Source: Lysobacter sp. ISL-50 (GTDB taxonomy: Bacteria; Pseudomonadota; Gammaproteobacteria; Xanthomonadales; Xanthomonadaceae). From it: a stretch of DNA of 64,000 nucleotides. Under the pieces are notes generated by a model, which saw nothing but the letters and a program-made list of their open reading frames with translations, was not told the DNA's origin and made no database searches. Made by a program: the position numbers and the translations under genes. Positions within the stretch are counted from its first letter, which is position 1; the number at the start of each line of letters is the position of its first letter. Shown in pieces: positions 47,176 to 55,475 of this stretch. The stretch covers positions 62,001 to 126,000 of the forward strand of contig NZ_JAGGRI010000020.1 in assembly GCF_018612875.1 (NCBI RefSeq), written 5' to 3'.

Positions 47176-48486
47176 GTGCGCAGAACCGGACAGCGCCAGG
47201 GCGGCGACGACGTCGCCGGCACTGGGGAATTCAAGGCCGTCGCCGAGGAGGCGATGCGGCTGGGCGCGCGCGCCCTCGACAAGGGACGCGCTTGGTTGAA
47301 CGAAAGGAGAAGCCAGATGAGACAGCAACCCGGCCGAGAAGGCCGCGACACCGAGTATTCGCGCCGGCCGTCCGGCGCCGAGGAGGACTCGCGCTACTAC
47401 CGCGCCGATCACGGCGCGGACGATTCGTGGATGCACGACAAGGAGCGCCAGGCGAGCCGGGCCGGATACTCCGACTACGCCTACGATCCGCGCCTGGGCC
47501 CGGAACGCGGTTACGACGATGACGAGGCGCCGCAACGCAGCGCCGGATACGGCCGCGCGGCGCAGAACGATCGCGGCCGCGGTCAAGCGTATTCCGCCTA
47601 TCGCGCCGGCGCGCGCGAATCGGCGATGGACCCGCGCGCCTATTCCGGGCAGCGCTATTACGACAGCGCTGGGCAGGAGCGGAGCGCCGACGGCCGGCGC
47701 CAGCGCATCGGCGGCGAAGACGATCGCGGCGATGCGCCGGATTCGTCCCGGTCCGCTTACCACGGCGCCGGACGCTTCCCGGCGCAGGGCGACCCGCGCC
47801 ACGGCTATTACGTCTATGGCGAGCGCGAGGGTCCGCACGACTACGACGACTACGACCCGCGCAGCGGCGGCTATGCCGGACGCCTGCGTCCCGGCGGGCG
47901 CGAGCCCGGCGAAGGTTACGGCCGCTCATCGGGCTACGCGGCCGGCGGCGGCTTCGGCGAATCGGCCTACGGCGCTGGCTTCGAGCCTAACGAGGAGCCT
48001 TACCGCACCTACGCGGCGCAGACCGGTTCGGCCTATCGCGAACAGGGCATGCGCGGCCATCGCGGACAGGGCCCGCGGCGTTATGCCCGCTCCGACGAAC
48101 GCATCACCGAAGACCTCAACGAGCGCCTGACCGAGGACGATCTGGTCGACGCGCGCGATATCGAGGTGCGATGCAGCGACGGCAAGGTCGTGCTGGAAGG
48201 GGAGGTCGGCGCTCGCTGGATGAAGCATCGCGCGGAAGACCTCGCCGATGCTTGCGGCGGCGTCAAGGACGTCGACAATCGCATCCGCGTGCGCGGCAGC
48301 GGCGATGCGCCGGCGTCCGCGGGATCGGCCGGCAGCGAACGCCCGTCGCCCGAACGCCCGGCGTCGGGAACGACGAGCCGCAGCGGCGCTAATCCGGGCG
48401 GCGCCGTCGCCCCCGCAAGCACCGCCGGCGCAAGCCCCGCGGGAGCCTCGCCCTCGCACAGCGGCGGCTCCAACCAATCGCACTGA
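47176..48486 (+). CDS. BON-domain protein with long Tyr/Gly/Asp-rich N-terminal region
   Basis: 436 residues from GTG 47176, which has AGGAGG eight bases upstream. Residues 1-300 are low-complexity and hydrophilic, rich in Tyr, Gly, Arg and Asp (YDDDEAPQRSAGYGR, DYDDYDPRSGGYAGR). A single BON domain (about 306-372; SDERITEDLNERLTEDDL, CSDGKVVLEGEV) follows, then a Ser/Ala/Gly-rich tail. No signal peptide. BON domains bind membranes or accompany osmotic-stress proteins such as OsmY. A second in-frame start at 47317 (MRQQPGREG) has its own AAGGAG, so two forms are possible. Transcribed from a sigma-54 promoter. Confidence 0.82.
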   Translation: MRRTGQRQGGDDVAGTGEFKAVAEEAMRLGARALDKGRAWLNERRSQMRQQPGREGRDTEYSRRPSGAEEDSRYYRADHGADDSWMHDKERQASRAGYSDYAYDPRLGPERGYDDDEAPQRSAGYGRAAQNDRGRGQAYSAYRAGARESAMDPRAYSGQRYYDSAGQERSADGRRQRIGGEDDRGDAPDSSRSAYHGAGRFPAQGDPRHGYYVYGEREGPHDYDDYDPRSGGYAGRLRPGGREPGEGYGRSSGYAAGGGFGESAYGAGFEPNEEPYRTYAAQTGSAYREQGMRGHRGQGPRRYARSDERITEDLNERLTEDDLVDARDIEVRCSDGKVVLEGEVGARWMKHRAEDLADACGGVKDVDNRIRVRGSGDAPASAGSAGSERPSPERPASGTTSRSGANPGGAVAPASTAGASPAGASPSHSGGSNQSH

Positions 48487-48504
48487 GCCGTCGCCCCGAC
48501 CGGC

Positions 48505-48546
48505 GGCGCCGTATCGAAACGGTCATTCCGGCTTCGATACGGCGCC
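48505..48546. terminator. Long hairpin between convergent BON and kinase genes
   Basis: Perfect 14-bp stem GGCGCCGTATCGAA / TTCGATACGGCGCC with a 14-base loop. The right arm lies inside the last codons of the kinase gene. No strong T-run on either strand; it probably separates the convergent transcripts. Confidence 0.6.
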
Positions 48547-50814
48547 CAGGCCCCGTTGCACCGCGGCATGGATGCGCTCGATCGCGGCCGGCTTGATCAG
48601 ATGCTCATGGAAGCCGGCCGCGCGGGTGTGTTCGCGATCGTGCGCCTGGCCGTAACCGCTGTAGGCGATCAGATAAGGGGTCGGCACCGATATCCGCAAG
48701 GCGCGGGCGACGTCGTATCCGCTCAGCGGACCGGGCAGTTCCAGATCGCACACAACCACGTCGGCGGCTTCGCCGCGCCACGCGGCCAGGGCCTGTTCCG
48801 CATCGCCGGCGATGCGCACGCGATGGCCGTACAGGCTCAGCAACGTCGCCAGGGCTTCAGCAGTATCGGTTTCATCATCGACGATCAGAATCCGGCCATG
48901 CAGTTCGGTGACCGTTGCCGCGTCGGCCGCCGGCGGCGGCGCGGGCAGGCCGGCAATCGGGGCCGATGCGGGCAGCGAGACATTGAACCGGCTGCCGTGG
49001 CCGGGCCCCGGACTGTACGCGCTGACCTGTCCGCCATGGCGTTCCACCAGCGTCTTCACGATGTTCAGCCCCAATCCGAGCCCGCGCGCGCGCCAACTCG
49101 GCGTCTGCACGAACGGCTCGAACAATTTCGTCGCGATGTCGCGATCCAGGCCCTGGCCCTGATCGACGACGTTCACCTCGATGCGCGCCGCGCCGTCCGC
49201 CGTCGAGGCGTGCGCGACCGAGATTTCGATGCGCTGCCCCGGCGAACTGGCCTTGATCGCATTCGACAGCAAGTTGTCGAAGACCTGGCGCAGGCGCGCC
49301 CGGTCGCCTTCCACCCAGCAATCCGCCTCGGCCCGCACCTCGGCGATGCCGACGCCGTCGGTTCGCGCGCGCAGCAGATTGTCTTCGCGCACTTCGCCCA
49401 GCAGATCGCCGAGATCCATCGCTTCGCGGCGCAGTTCCAGATCGCCCTGGGTGACCCGCGAGACATCGAGCAGATCCTCGACCATGCGTTGCACATGCCG
49501 GTTCTGCCGGATCAACATGGCCAGCGTCTGCTGTTGCTGCGCGGGCGACAGATCCGGCCGTTGCAGCAGCTCGCTGGCGGCGGCGACGCCGGACAGGGGA
49601 TTGCGCAGTTCGTGACTGAGCACGGCCAGGAAACGGCTGACCCGTTGATTCGCCGCCGCGAGCATCTCCACGGCGCGCTTGTGATCCTCGATGTCGGTGC
49701 TGGCGCCGTACCAGCAGCGCAGACTGCCGTGGTCGTCGAACAAGGGCTGACCGCGGACGATATGCCAGCGATACTCGCCGTCGCTGGCGCGGCGGAAGCG
49801 CAATTCCACGCTCAGCGGCTCGCCCTCGCGAATGGCCCGATCCCATGAGTGCAGGCCGGCTTCCAGGTCCTGCGGATGGCAGATGTCGCGCCAGTCCTCG
49901 TGCCCGCTCAGGCCGGCGTATTCGTACCAGCGCCGGTTCTGATAGCGAATGGAGCCGTCGGGTTCGGCGATCCAGACCATTTTCGGCAGATTGTCCAACA
50001 GCGCGCGCTGCTCGGCCTCGGCGTGGCGCAATTGCTGTTCGAACAGGTGCTTCTCGTGGACGTCGCGCATGCTGCCGATCCATTCGAGCACTTCGCCGCG
50101 ATCATCGACCACCGGGACCGCGCGAAACGCGACGCAGCGGGCTTCGCCGAAGAGCGTGAGCACGCGGAACTCCAGATCCAGGACCTCCGCGAGCTGGGCA
50201 CGCCGCGCCTCGTCCCAGGCGGCGAGAACGCGGGCGCGATCGAGCGGACTGACCGCATCGAGCCAGCCGTCGCCGCGCAGGCGTTTCCTGCCTTGGCCGG
50301 TGAATTCCTCCCAACCCGGGGCATCGAGCATCCGGCCCCGGCTGTCGGCATACCAGGCGATGCCGGCCCAGGCCATGGCCAGGCTGCGGAACCGGCGCTC
50401 GCTGGCCTCCACGCGGCGGGCGGCTTCCATGCGCTCGCTGATGTCGAGCGCGTGGATCACCACGCCTTCGACCACATTGTCGTCCGTGCGATGCGGAACG
50501 AACTGCACGTCGAAGTGACGCCGCTCGCCCCTGCGGACGACTTCCAGCGGAAATCGCACCGGGTGCCCGGCGAAGGCCTTGTCCAGCAGCGGGACATAAG
50601 GCGCCAGTTCGGCCTCGGGATGGGCCTCGTCGAGCCGCACGCCCTGCAGGCGGCGATAACCGAACCAGCGGCGGAAGTCCTTGTTGTAGAGACGGTAGCG
50701 CCGATCGATATCGACATAGGCGACCAGCGCCGGAATCCGCTCCATCAAGGCACGCATGAAGCCGCGTTGCGAACGCAGCGCGGCGTCGTCAGCGCGAGAG
50801 GCGCCGGTATCCAT
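48523..50814 (-). CDS. Soluble PAS-PAS-PAS hybrid histidine kinase
   Basis: 763 residues with no membrane segment, so a cytoplasmic sensor. Three PAS domains (about 20-130, 140-262, 270-385, with PAC motifs such as VVIHALDISERMEA and WIGSMRDVHEKH), HisKA with phosphoacceptor H401 (LSHELRNPL), HATPase (NLLSNAIKAS, VVDQGQGLD, GLGLGLNIVKTL) and a C-terminal receiver with D690 (VVCDLELPG). It is last in an operon after the NtrC-type regulator and a small DHp-like gene (94-base gap). It is the likely phosphodonor of the regulator. The signal is unknown; PAS pockets could hold haem, flavin or small ligands. Confidence 0.92.
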   Translation of the reverse strand: MDTGASRADDAALRSQRGFMRALMERIPALVAYVDIDRRYRLYNKDFRRWFGYRRLQGVRLDEAHPEAELAPYVPLLDKAFAGHPVRFPLEVVRRGERRHFDVQFVPHRTDDNVVEGVVIHALDISERMEAARRVEASERRFRSLAMAWAGIAWYADSRGRMLDAPGWEEFTGQGRKRLRGDGWLDAVSPLDRARVLAAWDEARRAQLAEVLDLEFRVLTLFGEARCVAFRAVPVVDDRGEVLEWIGSMRDVHEKHLFEQQLRHAEAEQRALLDNLPKMVWIAEPDGSIRYQNRRWYEYAGLSGHEDWRDICHPQDLEAGLHSWDRAIREGEPLSVELRFRRASDGEYRWHIVRGQPLFDDHGSLRCWYGASTDIEDHKRAVEMLAAANQRVSRFLAVLSHELRNPLSGVAAASELLQRPDLSPAQQQQTLAMLIRQNRHVQRMVEDLLDVSRVTQGDLELRREAMDLGDLLGEVREDNLLRARTDGVGIAEVRAEADCWVEGDRARLRQVFDNLLSNAIKASSPGQRIEISVAHASTADGAARIEVNVVDQGQGLDRDIATKLFEPFVQTPSWRARGLGLGLNIVKTLVERHGGQVSAYSPGPGHGSRFNVSLPASAPIAGLPAPPPAADAATVTELHGRILIVDDETDTAEALATLLSLYGHRVRIAGDAEQALAAWRGEAADVVVCDLELPGPLSGYDVARALRISVPTPYLIAYSGYGQAHDREHTRAAGFHEHLIKPAAIERIHAAVQRGLGAVSKPE

Positions 50815-50908
50815 TATTCGGGCCTGGGTTCAGCGCCGCTCGCGCGAACGGCGGCCGCGCGGCGGCGGAGCGGGAACAGGCGGTCGATCCACGCCAAAGC
50901 CGCTGGCC

Positions 50909-51142
50909 TCATCGCAGCGCCGTGGGCGCCTGATTCAACAAGTTCGCGCCTCGTTCGCAGGCATTGCGCGCACGCTGAAGGTTCTCCTGGGCGAGGTCGA
51001 CCGCGCCGCCGGCCAGCAACGCCTGCGCGGCCGCGCACGCCATGCTCACGGCGTTGAGTTCGTTGCGCAGCCGGTGCAGCCAGCGAGCCTGCTCGGTAAC
51101 GGTTTCTTGCGCGGGCGACGGGTCGTGTTCGGGCAGGGTCAT
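50909..51142 (-). CDS. 77-residue protein resembling an isolated kinase DHp helix pair
   Basis: Starts at ATG 51142 with AGGTGA upstream, only 3 bases after the regulator stop. Sequence TEQARWLHRLRNELNAVSMA has an H-box-like H23-R-L-R-N-E-L-N, as in histidine-kinase DHp helix 1 (HxLRNPLN), then helix 2 (AQENLQRARNACERGANLL). There is no ATPase domain. It could be a phosphotransfer protein or a regulator that imitates the DHp dimer and titrates the adjacent kinase. Function is inference from the motif and position. Confidence 0.75.
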   Translation of the reverse strand: MTLPEHDPSPAQETVTEQARWLHRLRNELNAVSMACAAAQALLAGGAVDLAQENLQRARNACERGANLLNQAPTALR

Positions 51143-51145
51143 GGC

Positions 51146-52516
51146 TCAGTTCACCTCGTGCCCGCTTTCGCGCAAGCGCGCAATCTGGTTGTGGATGGTT
51201 CGCACGCTCACCCCGAGCGCGCGGGCGGCGCGGGTGCGATCGTTGTCGAAATGCGCCAGGGTCTTGAGCAGCATTTCCTGCTCGATCTGGGCGTAGGTCA
51301 TGCCCACGCTGAAGTTCACCCGGCCGGGGCCGGCGGCGGCCGATGCCGGTCTGCGGGCGCCCGGAGCGATGCGGATCTGCGCGTCCGCCGCGGTCAGGAA
51401 CGCGCGCTGGACCGCGCTGCGAAGCTCGCGCACATTGCCTGGCCAGGGATGCGAGGCGACTATCGCCTCGATGCCCGGGGCGAAACGTTTATGCGTGCTG
51501 TAACGGGCGTTGAGTTCGTGCAGGATCGAGCGCGCGATCAGCACACCGTCGCCGCCGCGGTCGCGCAGCGGCGGAAGTTCGAGATGAAAATCGGCCAGGC
51601 GGTAGTACAGATCTTCGCGAAGCGCGCCATCGGCGACCGCCAGCAGCGGATCGCGGTTGGTCGCGGCCACGATGCGGACATCGATCGCCACCTCGTCGGT
51701 TCCGCCCACTCGTGTCAACGATCCGGCTTCCAGCACGCGCAGCAGATAGACCTGCAGCGGCGCGGGCATCTCGGCGATTTCGTCCAGGAACAAGGTTCCG
51801 CCGGCGGCCTGTTCGAAGTAGCCGCAATGCCGGCTCGACGCGCCGGTGAAACTGCCTCGTTCGTGGCCGAACAAGTGGCTGGCCAGCAAGTCCGGCGCGA
51901 TCGCGCCGCAGTTGACCGCGACGAACGGCCCGGTCCGGCCGCTCAGCCGATGCACGGCGCGGGCGGCCAACTCCTTGCCGGTGCCGCTTTCGCCGCTCAG
52001 CAGCACGGACACGTCCGAGGGCGCGGCTTGTTCGATATCCGCTATCAGCCGGCGCATCGCCGGGGAGTCGCCGATCATGCCCGAGCGGCCGATCTCGCCG
52101 AGCCGCATGCGCACCGGCTGGGCCGCGCGTTCGAGCAGGCCCTTGAACTGTTCCGGGGACAGCGGTTTCACCAGGTAGTCGGCGATCGGCTTGGCCACCG
52201 CGCGTGCCGCGGTTTCGACCGAGGGATGCCCGGTCACGATCGCCACGTGGCCCAGTTCCGGCAAGTCCTGGTCGTCGAGCAGATCGATGCCGTTGCCGTC
52301 GGGCAGATCCAGATCGAGCAGCAGCAGGTCGATCATGGGCAGTTGCGCGAAACCGCGCGACTGTTCCAGTGAATGGGCCAGATACGGCTGGTATCCGTGG
52401 GAACGGGCGAAATCCGCCGCCGCCCGGGCGAAATCCCGGTCGTCATCGACGATCAGCAGGGTAGGGCTGGGCTGCGCGGCAGCGACGAGCGCGGTTTCGG
52501 ACGACACGGATTGCAT
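51146..52516 (-). CDS. NtrC-family sigma-54-dependent response regulator
   Basis: 456 residues. Receiver domain (about 18-130) with D24-D25-D26 and phosphoacceptor D68 (LLLLDLDLPDG), AAA+ domain (about 148-385) with Walker A GESGTGKE, sigma-54 contact loop G221-S-F-T-G-A226 (the common form is GAFTGA), Walker B GGTLFLDEIAEM and the arginine-finger/sensor region VRIVAATNRD, then a Fis-type helix-turn-helix (about 410-452; NDRTRAARALGVSVRTIHNQI). It activates sigma-54 holoenzyme from upstream sites. Three sigma-54 promoters lie within 6 kb and are its probable targets. First gene of a minus-strand operon. Confidence 0.95.
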   Translation of the reverse strand: MQSVSSETALVAAAQPSPTLLIVDDDRDFARAAADFARSHGYQPYLAHSLEQSRGFAQLPMIDLLLLDLDLPDGNGIDLLDDQDLPELGHVAIVTGHPSVETAARAVAKPIADYLVKPLSPEQFKGLLERAAQPVRMRLGEIGRSGMIGDSPAMRRLIADIEQAAPSDVSVLLSGESGTGKELAARAVHRLSGRTGPFVAVNCGAIAPDLLASHLFGHERGSFTGASSRHCGYFEQAAGGTLFLDEIAEMPAPLQVYLLRVLEAGSLTRVGGTDEVAIDVRIVAATNRDPLLAVADGALREDLYYRLADFHLELPPLRDRGGDGVLIARSILHELNARYSTHKRFAPGIEAIVASHPWPGNVRELRSAVQRAFLTAADAQIRIAPGARRPASAAAGPGRVNFSVGMTYAQIEQEMLLKTLAHFDNDRTRAARALGVSVRTIHNQIARLRESGHEVN

Positions 52517-52583
52517 CCTGTCTGGGGCGGCATGGCGCGGTGGACAGCTCAGACTAAGGACAATTTTGTTAAGCGCGTGTTGG

Positions 52584-52598
52584 CGGAAAATGATTCCG
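52584..52598. promoter_or_regulatory. GAA-N5-TTC dyad, candidate activator site 3
   Basis: CGGAA-AATGA-TTCCG, centred about 128 bases upstream of the -24 element at 52719 and 75 bases upstream of the divergent regulator start, so it could serve both activation and autoregulation. Confidence 0.55.
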
Positions 52599-52717
52599 GC
52601 GTGATGAAGAATTTACAGTGATCAGCGCGCCGAAGGCCGCGGCGACGGCGATCGCATCGACGGCGGCTTCGCGGCAAAAACGGCATTACGCGCGTGGTTT
52701 CGATGGCGGCCGCATGG

Positions 52718-52734
52718 CTGGCACGAGAGTTGCT
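52718..52734 (+). promoter_or_regulatory. Sigma-54 (-24/-12) promoter of the gene at 52793
   Basis: CTGGCACG-AGAG-TTGCT matches the consensus at every fixed position. Expected transcript start near 52745, leader about 48 bases. Confidence 0.85.
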
Positions 52735-52792
52735 TGGTTGAGTGCAAGAACGGCGTCAGTCCGGACGCCGAGATGCCCCGAGAGGATCAGTC

Positions 52793-53251
52793 ATGAACAG
52801 GCCAATCCAGAACAGCACCGCTTTCGCGCCTTCCTCTTTCGAATCGGCGGGCGGGTTGCGCAACCCGGCATCGCCAGCACATATCGACAGGCGGCCGCGG
52901 CCCGCGACGGCCATGGCGGAGAATTTCATGGGCTACTGCGGCAGCGCGGCGCCGGTGCATGAGATGTCCCCGGACGTGGTCGACCTGGAGTCGGAGCTGG
53001 GCTATTGGCGCGGGCAGTATCGAACGCTGCCCGGGAGCACCGCGCTGCGTTACCGCGATTACGAGCCGGCGATCAAGCTCGGGCTCGACGCCTATGTGCG
53101 CAGCCACGGTCGCGAACTGCGCGACATGGAGGAGGAGTTGATCGCCTGCTACCGTCGCACGCGCGGTGTGAGCCGGCTGGAGTGGGAGCATGCCCGCGTG
53201 ATCGTGCTCCTGGCCTGGGAACACCTGCGTGGCAGGGGCGCGATGAAATGA
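52793..53251 (+). CDS. Small stress-type protein with conserved YWR...DYxPA...LGxxA pattern
   Basis: 152 residues; ATG 52793 follows AGAGGA. The first 55 residues are disordered-looking. The rest has a recognisable pattern (LGYWRGQYRTLPG, YRDYEPAIKLGLDAYVRSHGRE, EELIACYRRTRGVSRLEWEHAR) that I associate with soluble stress proteins in proteobacteria, often near BON or CsbD-like genes; function unknown. No signal peptide. Divergent from the sigma-54 regulator operon and preceded by a consensus sigma-54 promoter. Confidence 0.78.
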   Translation: MNRPIQNSTAFAPSSFESAGGLRNPASPAHIDRRPRPATAMAENFMGYCGSAAPVHEMSPDVVDLESELGYWRGQYRTLPGSTALRYRDYEPAIKLGLDAYVRSHGRELRDMEEELIACYRRTRGVSRLEWEHARVIVLLAWEHLRGRGAMK

Positions 53252-53276
53252 GGCGATCCGCGCCGCGACCGCCGCG

Positions 53277-54014
53277 TCACGGATACAGCCGCTGGCACAG
53301 CGGGCAGAAAAACGCGCGGCGCTTGAAACGCCCCAGATGCTTGCGGTAGCTCAATCGGCTGGCATCGCGCGGGCAATGGGTTTTGGTGTGGACTTGATAG
53401 TGCTTCTTCAGCTCGTATGCCTTCTTCCAGCGGTAGAAATCGAAGCTGTAGTCCCGCGCCTGGGCGATGAGTTCGCTGAGTTTTCGCGCGGGCAGCGCGC
53501 CGACGGGGCTTTGCGGATGCGCGCGGATGCGGTGCAGGACTTCGTTCTTGATGATGTTGCCGACGCCGGAGAACACGGTCTGATCGAGCAACGCGTCGCA
53601 TACGAGTTCGTCCGGCGACTGCTTGAGCTTGGCGCGGGCGGCCCTGGGGTTCCAGTCGTCGCTCATGACGTCCGCCGACCAGTCGTAGACATCGTCCAGG
53701 TCGTCTTCGATGAACTTGAGCGAGCACGAATAGAAGTTCAGCGCGTCGCCGCGGCTGAAGCGAAGACTCAGCCGCGGCGGGGCCGGGCGTTCTTCGTTGA
53801 TGCGGTAGCTTCCGAACAGCAGGAAATGGATGCGCAGGCTGAAACGGTCGAACTCGATGAGAAAATGTTTCCCCCACGAGCGCAGGGCGAGGATCTTCTT
53901 GCCCTGCATGCGTTGAATGTCCAGCTTGCTGTTGCCGGCGACGCCGCGCACTTCGCGGCCCGCGAACCCGGCCGCTTCTTCCTTCAGGATGACGATCGTG
54001 GGGCCTTCGGGCAT
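53277..54014 (-). CDS. Fpg/Nei-family DNA glycosylase (endonuclease VIII type)
   Basis: 245-residue base-excision-repair enzyme removing oxidised bases, with AP-lyase activity. The N-terminus MPEGPT carries the catalytic P2 and E3. Middle helices include the helix-two-turn-helix DQTVFSGVGNIIKNEVL. The C-terminal zinc or zincless finger ends HCPRDASR...FFCPLCQRLYP, with an irregular cysteine arrangement. LDQTVFSGVGNIIKNE is typical of the Nei-like rather than MutM branch. Start ATG at 54014; the preceding region is divergent to the DUF72 gene. Confidence 0.9.
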   Translation of the reverse strand: MPEGPTIVILKEEAAGFAGREVRGVAGNSKLDIQRMQGKKILALRSWGKHFLIEFDRFSLRIHFLLFGSYRINEERPAPPRLSLRFSRGDALNFYSCSLKFIEDDLDDVYDWSADVMSDDWNPRAARAKLKQSPDELVCDALLDQTVFSGVGNIIKNEVLHRIRAHPQSPVGALPARKLSELIAQARDYSFDFYRWKKAYELKKHYQVHTKTHCPRDASRLSYRKHLGRFKRRAFFCPLCQRLYP

Positions 54015-54129
54015 GCAGGCAGTATCGAAGCCGGCGGTGAGGTCGATGTCAACGCAGCAGGTCGAAGCTTCATGGCAAACTCAGCTTCACGATTCGTATC
54101 GCACGGATGCGGCCAGGAAGGATGTGGGC

Positions 54130-54867
54130 ATGGCCGGTAATCCCGCGGACAGTGTGCGCATCGGCTGCGCCGGCTGGTCGATTTCGTCCGAACACCGGCA
54201 TCTGTTCGGGCCGGGAGAGAGCATGCTGGCCCGCTACGCGACCGTGTTCGACGCGGTCGAAATCAATTCTTCCTTCTACCGGCCGCATCAACCCAAGACC
54301 TATCGACGCTGGGCCGATACGGTGCCGGACGATTTCCGATTCTCGGTCAAGATGCCCAAGGCCATCTCGCACGAAGCCCGGTTGCGAGGGGCCGGCCCGA
54401 TCTTGGACCGGTTCATGGACGAGGTCTCGTGCCTGCAGCGCAAGCTGTCGGTGTTGTTGCTGCAGCTGCCGCCCAGCCTGGCGTTCGATGCGTCGACGGT
54501 CGCGACGTTCCTGCGCATGCTGCGCAACCGCTGGAGCGGCGGCGTGGTGTGCGAACCGCGCCATTCCAGTTGGTTCGCACCGCCGGCGCGGGCCTTGTGC
54601 GATCGCTACGGCATCAGCCGCGCCGGCGTCGATCCGGCGCCCGATCCGCGCGGACGCACGCCGCACGGCGCCGTCCAGTACTGGCGCTGGCATGGTTCCC
54701 CGCGCATCTACTACAGCAACTACAGCCCGGCCGACTTATCCGGATTGAGCGCGGCGATCGAGGCGGGCGATCGCGCCGCGCAGCGTTGGGCGATATTCGA
54801 CAACACCGCATCGGGCCACGCCATAGCCAACGCGGTCGAACTGAAGACGCTGGTTTCCCGGGCGTGA
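54130..54867 (+). CDS. DUF72 family protein
   Basis: 245 residues with a TIM-barrel-like fold. Starts at ATG 54130 with GGAAGG upstream (a GTG at 54124 is a minor alternative). Family features: IGCAGWSI at the first strand, VEINSSFYRPH, WADTVPDDFRFSVKMPKAISH, LLLQLPPSLAF, EPRHSSWF and WRWHGSPRIYY. Biochemical activity is not established for the family. It follows the divergent glycosylase gene and converges on a hydrolase gene. Confidence 0.92.
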   Translation: MAGNPADSVRIGCAGWSISSEHRHLFGPGESMLARYATVFDAVEINSSFYRPHQPKTYRRWADTVPDDFRFSVKMPKAISHEARLRGAGPILDRFMDEVSCLQRKLSVLLLQLPPSLAFDASTVATFLRMLRNRWSGGVVCEPRHSSWFAPPARALCDRYGISRAGVDPAPDPRGRTPHGAVQYWRWHGSPRIYYSNYSPADLSGLSAAIEAGDRAAQRWAIFDNTASGHAIANAVELKTLVSRA

Positions 54868-54880
54868 CAGCCCGCCGCCA

Positions 54881-55429
54881 TCAAGCGCCCGAGCGCCGCC
54901 GGCCGCGCCGATACGCCGCGGTCGCGACACCGGCGCTGCGAAGAATCGACAGCGCCGCGTTCTTGAGCGGTGCCCGCGGCGATGCGACGCAATCGCCGGG
55001 AACGTGCACCTCGTACTCGCGCATGTGCGCATCCAGCGCGGTCGCCAGCACGCAGGCCTCGGCCGCCACCCCGGTCACCACCAGGTGCCGGGCGCCCGTG
55101 GCTTCCAGCAACAAGGGCAGGGGACTTTGGAAGAACGCCGAATGCTTGGGTTTCAGCACGAAGTGGTCGTCGTCCTGCGGATGCAGATGATCGAGGATGT
55201 CCGCCGCCCGCCCCAACCGGGCGCGCACGATAAGCTCGCGAAGGTCGGATTGCCATCGGCCGAAGTTGTCGTTGATGTAAATGCAGGTGCCTGCTTCGGC
55301 CTTGATCGCGCGCTTGACCGCGGCGATGCGAGGAGCGACCTGCAAGGCGACGCGCGCCAACGCTTGTCCATTGGCGAAGTCGAACGGGTTGATCATGTCC
55401 AGGATCAGCAAGGCGGTCTTGGACGGCAT
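54881..55429 (-). CDS. Isochorismatase-family cysteine hydrolase
   Basis: 182 residues. ATG 55429 is correctly spaced from GGAGG; a GTG at 55435 is too close to it. The catalytic triad residues are visible: Asp in LLILDMINPF, Lys in FVLKPKHSAF, and Cys in VTGVAAEACVLATALDA. Family members hydrolyse amides or vinyl ethers (nicotinamide, isochorismate, ureidoacrylate); the substrate here is not evident. Confidence 0.9.
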   Translation of the reverse strand: MPSKTALLILDMINPFDFANGQALARVALQVAPRIAAVKRAIKAEAGTCIYINDNFGRWQSDLRELIVRARLGRAADILDHLHPQDDDHFVLKPKHSAFFQSPLPLLLEATGARHLVVTGVAAEACVLATALDAHMREYEVHVPGDCVASPRAPLKNAALSILRSAGVATAAYRRGRRRSGA

Positions 55430-55475
55430 GAGCACCTCCGTAAGGCTGGCGGACGGCGGCGAAGCGGCGCCGCGA

